The notes below the pieces were generated by a model. It ran no database searches. It saw only the letters and a list, made by a program, of their open reading frames with translations, and was not told the DNA's origin. A stretch of 64,000 nt of DNA, taken from Sclerotinia nivalis. Lineage: Eukaryota > Ascomycota > Leotiomycetes > Helotiales > Sclerotiniaceae. Below are positions 57,235 through 64,000 of this stretch, piece after piece. The translations under genes were made by a program, and so were the position numbers. Numbering within the stretch: the first letter of the stretch is position 1; each line of letters opens with the position of its first letter. The stretch is taken from positions 2,852,001 to 2,916,000 of the forward strand of contig JAPEIS010000001.1 in the NCBI GenBank assembly GCA_029531795.1, given 5' to 3'.

Positions 57235-59400
57235 TCAATTTTTTATTCCTGTGATTTCCTTCTGTCTAATTGCTAAGGATTCAGTATGATGACAGCACGG
57301 ATGGAGATTAGATCCACGATATCTAATGAAGAATGGCCCAAGGAAAACCATAGCCACAATAGGATTCGTGGAATCTGCAACTTTGGCGTGTCTTTCTTCG
57401 ATGAACAATCCTGATGCCAAATATATGGATTCGATCCTAAGGACTTCAACTTGTGGCAACACGAAGGTATACTTGACTTGCCGGGGAGCACCAAAAAAAA
57501 AGAAAAAAGATCTTCCGATTATAAAGGATAATCAAATCTGCTATCATCTCAAGCATCACACCTAGTTTTGGTGAGCCCAGACAGATGATTGAAAGCTTCC
57601 CTAATATCGTCTTCGGATAGTCGATCCAAGGCGTTTTCACTGTCATCCAACCCTTTATGAAGTTACATGACAAGCGTAGAGATGTTTCTTTGGTTTTCTT
57701 CCATACAGATGTATATTCTGCACGAAAAAGATGGTCGACGTGATGAAAGTCTAACCATGAAGACAAAAAGATCAATTGTCGAGAATATTTCTGATTCTAA
57801 ACTACTTTTCCGTCCATAGGTGTGGCTAGTTTTTTGACATACTGCAAAGTTTTTGGTAATTTTCCCTTCTGGGAAATGAGGAGTTGCTGAAGTACATCTA
57901 CGTCGGATCATAACTTCTTCCAATGCCTTGGATAGACAATGGCCAGCGCTTTAGAATCCTTCTTCTCGCCAGTAACCAAACGTTCCACCTATCTGTATAT
58001 AATCCGGCAACACACTACCTGGATAATTGTCTGGTAAGTTTAATGCCTTGAAATCACCATTTCCTGCCAAATCACACTTCGAGATATTCTCCTCATTCCA
58101 CAGCTTTTCGTTCGTATTAATGATGCGCATCTATCCACCAAAGTTCTTGATAGATTTGACGTACGGTAGCCGTTAGTTGGATACAAAAGTTCGCTGAAAG
58201 CGAAGTAGCTGATGCATGGGACATTGTGATGTCGGCGTTCTTAAGAATGTATGCTTTGTCTACGGTGATACAGTCGAAAGACCTTCAAGGTTAGTCTCCG
58301 TTGGGGACTATTTGTCGTTAATATTGCTTTTGCTTTTGCTTTTGCTTTTGCTTGTGGTTTAGTGAGGTGTTTTTTTGATCAGATGGAAAGATTTTAATGC
58401 CGAAGATCCATGTTGAAAATCGCGAGATCTTAATGTGACTTTCGTTGTGATGACCACGGTTTTATGAGCGCATATCTCGTCTTATTCCTCCTCTTCTACT
58501 TGTTGTATTAGATGAAGCATTGGTAGCTTCTCATCAAATTGATCAAATGCCCAATTTTTTGTTGCAGTAGAATAGACGATGAATCAATGGCCGGACCATT
58601 GTTATTCACGATGGAGTTTGGAGCAAGGTACCCGTGAAAAGGATCGCCATCGCGTAGTTCCTTTCATGCTTGAAAGTCGGACACTTGACCATTGAAGATT
58701 TAATACTGAGGTTCTTGTCGTTCGTGATATCCACGGTTCAATGGACATGAAAAGCTGTAGGAATTTCGTGACGCGAAGGGGACCAAAAGCCTGAAGATTT
58801 AGCTGGGTAAGAAATTGAGTTATCGGGCTCTCGGATATGGTAGCCTCCACGTTCTTGGTTTTGAGGTTCTATCGGTAGACGGTAGACCTTGTGTTTGGAC
58901 TTGGGTTTGCCAAATTTGTCAACACGGTGGTAAGCAGGTGAGTGAAAGGAACAACGGCAGAAGCCTTGTAAAGATAGTAATCCAACAATTTTGTCTAACT
59001 TTGTTCATTACACTCGAAGATTTTAATAAGATTTGAGCTTGTCGGATCCTCATCATTGAAAGTATCTTCACCTTGAATTCCGATCACTAAACCGTCGGAA
59101 GTGCAATAGATCGGATAGATTTTGATGAGAACAAGGTCGAGCGGAACCATGAATCGTAAAAACACGTCATTTCGCTGGGTTCTGCATGAAGAAAAACTAA
59201 TCCTAGGATTGTCGCCATCCTTAGGTCGAAAGTGAGGTCGCTGGCTCATGGCTAATTCACTCTCGCCCATGACATATCGTGGATGACGTTGGGAACGTTG
59301 CGTTTTTAATCGTGCTCGGCATCTGGCCGCGCGATGTTCAATAGAGTTCAAATGGCTTAAAGGCGCGAGCGAGAAGGCTGCAAGCTACAAAATCACAGGT
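57235..59400 (-). pseudogene. Decayed coding region of unknown origin
   Basis: Several - strand stretches look protein-like but are separated by stops and frame changes. Examples are SIYLASGLFIEERHAKVADS with VAMVFLGPFFIRYRG (about 57.3 kb), MRIINTNEKLWNEENISKCD with LPDNYPGSVLPDYIQIGGTF (about 58.0-58.1 kb), and VKCPTFKHERNYAMAILFTG (about 58.6 kb). No intact ORF or consistent splicing pattern links them. I cannot name the ancestral protein. Confidence 0.35.
58328..58353 (+). repeat. (GCTTTT)n minisatellite
   Basis: About four to five hexamer units of TTGCTT/GCTTTT within the decayed region. Confidence 0.8.
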
Positions 59401-60645
59401 GTTGTCCAAGGTGCTATGGTTCTTAGAATGAGCGTTGTGGTGCTTATTTCCTCATATACCAATACCTATATCTCTATATTTTGTGATTTGGGATAAACAA
59501 TTCGAGATGTTGATGCTAGACGACTACCACAGCTATCCGCGCTGAGGTTCAAGGAACTTGGAACATTCACCGCATATCCCAAGAATTACGAGCGAGGAAT
59601 TCCTTACTTCTTTGTGTGAAAAGATGGTTTTTAAACTGCTGCAGGATGAGGATGCAGACAAATTGCTGGAGTTGGTCTAGATGAAAGTAGATGAGTTCAA
59701 GGAGAGGATGAAGTAGATTTAGAAATGCAAGCTTAGATCAGATCAAAAGCGGGAAGATGTCTTGGCTCTTGATACACATTCTCTTTCCGCTAGGAATATC
59801 ATACCAGAGATTCGTAGTCTTAGCAATCAGTGAATCCCCAGCACTCTCATATTTGCTCTACCTTAAAACTTCTACTAATTTTGTAGATACACGTGCTAGC
59901 CATGCTAGCCTTATGCTACCACTCACACATCTTCTTATATTATACAGCCTTATCAAAGTATTAAGGTTGCAGTACTAAAAATTCCGCAGAACCTAAAGAT
60001 ATAAGTGGAAACATTGAATTAGTTGTAGTAGTTAAAAGGATTGAAATCTCTGATGTGGCTTAGTGTGCTGACTCAGCAAACCGTTAAGCTACAAACTTTG
60101 ATTTTTGGCTCCCCAGATTCCCCCGAGTAAGTTGTCTGCCACACATGTGTGGATAGATGTCATAATGAGTAAGCTGTGCCCCAAAAGTGCATTTAAGAAA
60201 GTCATAATAGATGGTTCTCAGTTTGCGTACACCCATCAGTACCTTGGTGCCCAGCATCCCGTTTTCCAAAAAGGAACATATCTTGGCAGCGATTTTCAAA
60301 ATGCCACTTTTTGCGTGAAAATCCAACTTGGGGTCGTTACCAAGTGCTCAGCTGGAGGCTGAACCCCCTGGATAATCGTGTGAATCTTCGGGAATGGACC
60401 AATCATATCAGATGTCAGATCTTAAAATACTTCCGCGCAGCGAAGGATTTCTAGTGTAGCCGCAATACTTAATCTTATCTTTGAGTTGTCCCAAGGCTGC
60501 AACATGCATTGCTTGGTATTTCTCTAAATCTCATCATATAAAATCTTTGGTGTTGAAAGTTCCATATCAAATTAAGACAAGCTCTTGGATTCGAGGTCTT
60601 GAGATATAGAATTTCACGATATATCGTGGTATTTGTACAGACAAT
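59401..60645. other. Intergenic with coding-like scraps
   Basis: On the + strand about 59508-59618 reads LPQLSALRFKELGTFTAYPK before a stop, and 60105-60362 has an open frame without a clear start. These may be further remnants of the decayed block. Confidence 0.35.
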
Positions 60646-62505
60646 ATGGCACATAATTACGACGCCATAATTTCCTCTCCCCAATTGGAAATGCGCAGCC
60701 CTATGCCCGCCATCCAACCCTCCTCGCCCCAGCAAACCTCCAGCAACTTTTCCCACACACCCAGCTCTGCAACCCTCCTTCCTCACGAGCAAAATTACTC
60801 ACATTTCGAAAGCCATTTTCATAAACCCGAACAAGCTTATACAACTGTTCCCTACAAACCGAAGACCGGAAAACAATTTTGGCATATTTTACTCAAGAGT
60901 TTGGCACGATGGCTAATTACACTTATCTTGTGTATTGCTTATTTAGTCGCGTTGCAAGTTTGGAATCAAAAGGGTACGGTGACGGAAACTTCGAAGAGGA
61001 TTTTTAATGCCATTACCACAGGCATTAGTATTGCGTTGGGTATTAACATTGCGACTTCGTTGAAAGATATGGCGTTAAATGCGCGTTGGCCAATTTTGCA
61101 TGCAAGAAAGAGAAATCTTTATGAAGTAGGTGGAAATCGCCGATTTTCTTATTGAAGAATTGCTAATGGCATATTAGCTCGATCTTACTTTACATGCGGA
61201 TAGTTTGATGGATCTTGGTGAATTGGCTTTTGTTTCGAAAAGACCGTTGGTTTTTGGTATGGCTATTTCGTGGCTTATATTCAATCTCGTAAGTTATGTT
61301 ATTATATATCATTTCAGAAGATAAATTGTATTGACAAACATTAGTTTGTACAAGCAGCCATTGCAGCTATCAGTTTAACATATGGTTTCAACACCAGCAC
61401 CGATAGTTACTTGTTCACACCCGGTAACCTGACGATTCCAGATATGGGGCACTTCTACCCACAAGGAAACAACACCAAACCCCAAATTGAAGATGAAGAA
61501 TACACCGCCCATGCCTACGGTGGTTTAGCCTGGAATCTCGGAATAGGCGAATCAATCATCGACCTACCATCCCAAGGTGAGCCCTACCAAGGACTAAGCA
61601 GCATATGGGAAGACCAACACAACAATAAAATGGTCTTCGTATTCACCGAATACTCCTCCAGTGCTTCTTCTCAAAACACTGGTTCATTGGGAGTCTACAC
61701 GAACCGCACTCTCTCCATGCACTATTCCTGTTCCGCGCACCGGGTAATGCAAAACTGGAATGATGCATCTGCAGCCAATATAAGCGTGCAAGACATCGGA
61801 TCCATATACGTTAGTTCCTTCGTAGCAAACGGCACCACATTTTTCACCGACTATCCCAACCTCTGTCCCGAAATCCCACGCTGTTCAATCATCCAAGCAT
61901 TCGAGGCTTCTGATACCGACCCCTGGTATTATACATGCAACATCACACTGGGAGAAACGCAAAATGATTCCAGGAATATCTCGTTTATAAGTGATGATAT
62001 GGCAAACATAGCCGCATCTGCGATTGCTAATACGGGATATTTATCAGCGGACGATTATCAACAAACCTTTTCCTATCCGCAGAAAACCATGTGGGGACTT
62101 CCTATTCACGGCAATGTATCACGGATGGGTATACAAATTGCTGCTTTCGGACTGAGTTCTATTTCCGCCACTGCAGCTTTTAACCCATCGAAGTATTACG
62201 ATGGACCTGAACCACACACCGGATTCGCACTGGCGATAAATCATAGTTATTTTTTCCTCTTGATTGTGTTCTTGATTCCCATAGTGCAGTTTATTATGTG
62301 TTTTATAGTGGCTGTGTGGAGTAATAGAGTGGTGGTGCAGGATAATGCGTATATCGAGATGAGTTTGCTGTTAAGGCCCATTGCGGATGCGTTGTATGGG
62401 GTTAGTGAGGGGAAGGATAATAAGGCGTTTAGGGAGGCAAAGAGGAATGTTATGGTTAGGTATGAGAGGGGGGTTGATGGGAGGTGGGGGTTTGCTATTA
62501 GTTGA
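60646..62505 (+). CDS. Large multi-span fungal membrane protein, 583 aa
   Basis: Three exons: 60646-61125, 61178-61288 and 61345-62505. The introns (52 and 56 bp, GTAGGT..TAG and GTAAGT..TAG) are both phase 0. A disordered Ser/Pro/Gln N-terminus (1-75) leads to a first span (WLITLILCIAYLVALQVW, about 89-106) and a second (ITTGISIALGINIATSL). A third lies in exons 2-3 (VFGMAISWLIFNLFVQAAIA). Then comes a large loop (about 215-490) with many N-glycosylation sites (NLTI, NRTL, NISV, NGTT, NITL, NDSR, NVSR, NHSY) and several Cys. It is thus extracellular or lumenal. The last span is YFFLLIVFLIPIVQFIMCFIVAVW and the tail is cytosolic. This matches a common filamentous ascomycete family of unknown function with the LHADSLMDLGELAFVS motif in the second loop. 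Not named. Confidence 0.88.
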
Positions 62506-62962
62506 TGTTTTGATGTTGATGATGGATGTTTGGAGGGTATTTGAGATGAGGTTGATGGAAATGAAATGATGATTTATTTAGCGGGTTTCTGAAGAGGCAA
62601 TATAGCTGCTGCAATGGAAGATTTGGCAGTGATTGTACAGCTGTGATATCATAAAGTTACTGCTTGAAAAGGGCCAACGCATATCACAACTTTTAGTATA
62701 TGATAATTCAGTACTTGTGAAACTTATAAATTTGATCTGCATTCCAAATAATCCCCACAACCAGGATACAAAACTAATGATATGGCTAGCCCACCCTTTC
62801 CCCAACACGGCCTCTCTTTTCACCATGTGCATCCCGAAGCCCTACTACACGTGCATACAGATACGGGTAACTATCGGAAAATGCCAAAAAGAAGCAATTC
62901 AAAAAGCATTCCGTGCTGAACGAACCAACAGACATGAGGCTTTCTCGCCCACTAAGAGCTCA
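62506..62962. other. Intergenic between convergent genes
   Basis: About 450 bp. No element seen. Confidence 0.45.
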
Positions 62963-63900
62963 TCAAAACGAATGCATGACACTATATTCATCAACCTCAA
63001 GACCTGAAACCCCAGCAGAAACAATGAACTGATTACACTGTGTCCAGATGTCGAATCCAGGCCGTCCATAAGTAATCGGCTGACTTCCATTCCAGATATT
63101 CTCCATCTCCAATCTAAAGTCGCTTTCCTTTCATATACAAGGTCCTGAGCTTCTCCATAAAGCAATAGCCTGCAAAGAGGCCGGAGACGTGTTTCCAGCC
63201 TTTGATCTGTTCTTTGCCATGAATGGTTTCAGCTGTGCGGGTGTTATTTTTTTTTTACCATTCACCAGTGATCTTGATAGTGCCCGACAAAATGCTGTCT
63301 GGCTAATACCATATTCGTCCAAAAGACCCCGGATCTTCTCTCGAGGTAAATCGCAAGTATCATATACCTTCACGTCACCGTACTCCTCATCCATCAAGCC
63401 AACGTCAGCAATCATCTCCATTAGCTCATCGTCACCAGTATCTCTCTTCTTCTTTGGTATGTTTCCATTTCCACCAGCTGCAGCCCTTTTGGTCCCATTT
63501 GAACTTTTGCCAGACGAAGCTGATTGTTAAGCTTTCCCGCTTGAGCTATCTTCGTCCTTTCTCTTCTTTTCCAACTCGCGAAACAAGTCCCAAATTTTTC
63601 GGCAAACTTCATTTTGATCTCCTTCGTCTTCGGACATACCATAGGCTGAGAGTATGAATTCATCCAATTCTTCTTGCGAGACGCCAATTAAGCCCCAAAG
63701 CTTGTGACCAAGCCCTAGGAATCCGTTGCTGTAAATTTGTAACTCAACTTGGACTTCTGCGGGATTATATTTGCTTTCTACCTCCCCGAAACTCTTTCAT
63801 ATGGCACCAGAATGCTTCTGAGCTTTTCGCAGCAACATTTCATTTCTTGGTCCGTGAGAATAGATTACAAGATACCTCATTTTTGAAAAGATTTATCCAT
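62963..63900 (-). pseudogene. DUF7726-type protein gene interrupted by stops
   Basis: One continuous - strand frame from about 63.9 kb to 62963 reads like a protein but has stops at 63797-63799 (TGA), 63527-63529 (TAA) and 63131-63133 (TGA). The second half contains a domain of the kind called DUF7726 in fungi: VKVYDTCDLPREKIRGLL, then YGISQTAFCRALSRSL, then KKITPAQLKPFMAKNRSKAG. A weaker first repeat precedes it (GVSQEEFDEFILSAYG). A basic linker follows the middle stop (NGTKRAAA, IPKKKRDTG). Each stop is one C-to-T step from CGA or CAA. No GT lies close enough to splice out the TAA. A short intron over the last TGA (GTATAT..CAG, 59 bp) cannot be excluded. Function of the family is unknown. 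Confidence 0.55.
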
Positions 63901-64000
63901 TGTTTCGGATTTTAATACGAGTCAGTGATGAACGGGACAACTCGACAGCACATGTAGACATACACGGTAGAAGGATCCACGGGCCAACTGGATGCACTGG

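Overview
The window is nuclear DNA of a filamentous ascomycete, most likely a leotiomycete of the Sclerotiniaceae (Botrytis/Sclerotinia type). This rests on short GT..AG introns of about 43-111 bp with CTAAC/CTGAC-type branch sites, typical Pezizomycotina proteins (Pxr1, Svp26/Tex261, Bud23, Idh1, a PIN-like carrier), and a GH28 endopolygalacturonase resembling the Botrytis BcPG1 type. No bacterial, plasmid or viral gene was recognised.

Left part (about 0-22.6 kb): a fairly compact core region. In order it holds a mitoribosomal mL50-like gene (-), a secreted-then-anchored Cys-rich small membrane protein (+), an unrecognised 313-aa protein (+), a small Cys-rich protein (-), the NAD-isocitrate dehydrogenase subunit gene idh1 (+), bud23 (-) divergent from svp26 (+), a coiled-coil protein (-) divergent from the G-patch protein PXR1 (+), a Ser-rich phosphoprotein with four RRxS sites (-), a coiled-coil repeat protein (-) and a PIN-like membrane carrier (-). 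Splice sites were worked out by hand; each multi-exon model given closes in frame. The genes are mostly independent housekeeping functions: mitochondrial translation and TCA cycle, 18S rRNA methylation (Bud23), rRNA processing (Pxr1), ER-Golgi cargo sorting (Svp26).

Middle (about 22.6-40.8 kb): gene-poor, AT-rich, full of microsatellites, short tandem duplications and GC-rich hairpin repeats. It contains a decayed receptor-like membrane protein gene, a small GPI-anchored Ser/Thr-rich protein and a seven-finger C2H2 protein.

Right part (about 40.8-64 kb): accessory. Its most interesting content is a tandem pair of OTU-like cysteine-protease genes (-). They share an identically placed phase-1 intron inside the catalytic motif, but one has Ser in place of the catalytic Cys, and each frame carries a stop that coding-like sequence runs past. 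Then come tRNA-Ser(AGA), a hypothetical protein, a five-exon endopolygalacturonase, a pogo/Fot1-like MITE, decayed coding remnants, a large fungal membrane protein (+) and, at the right edge, a stop-ridden DUF7726-type gene. The contrast between an intact core half and a decaying accessory half is the main large-scale feature.
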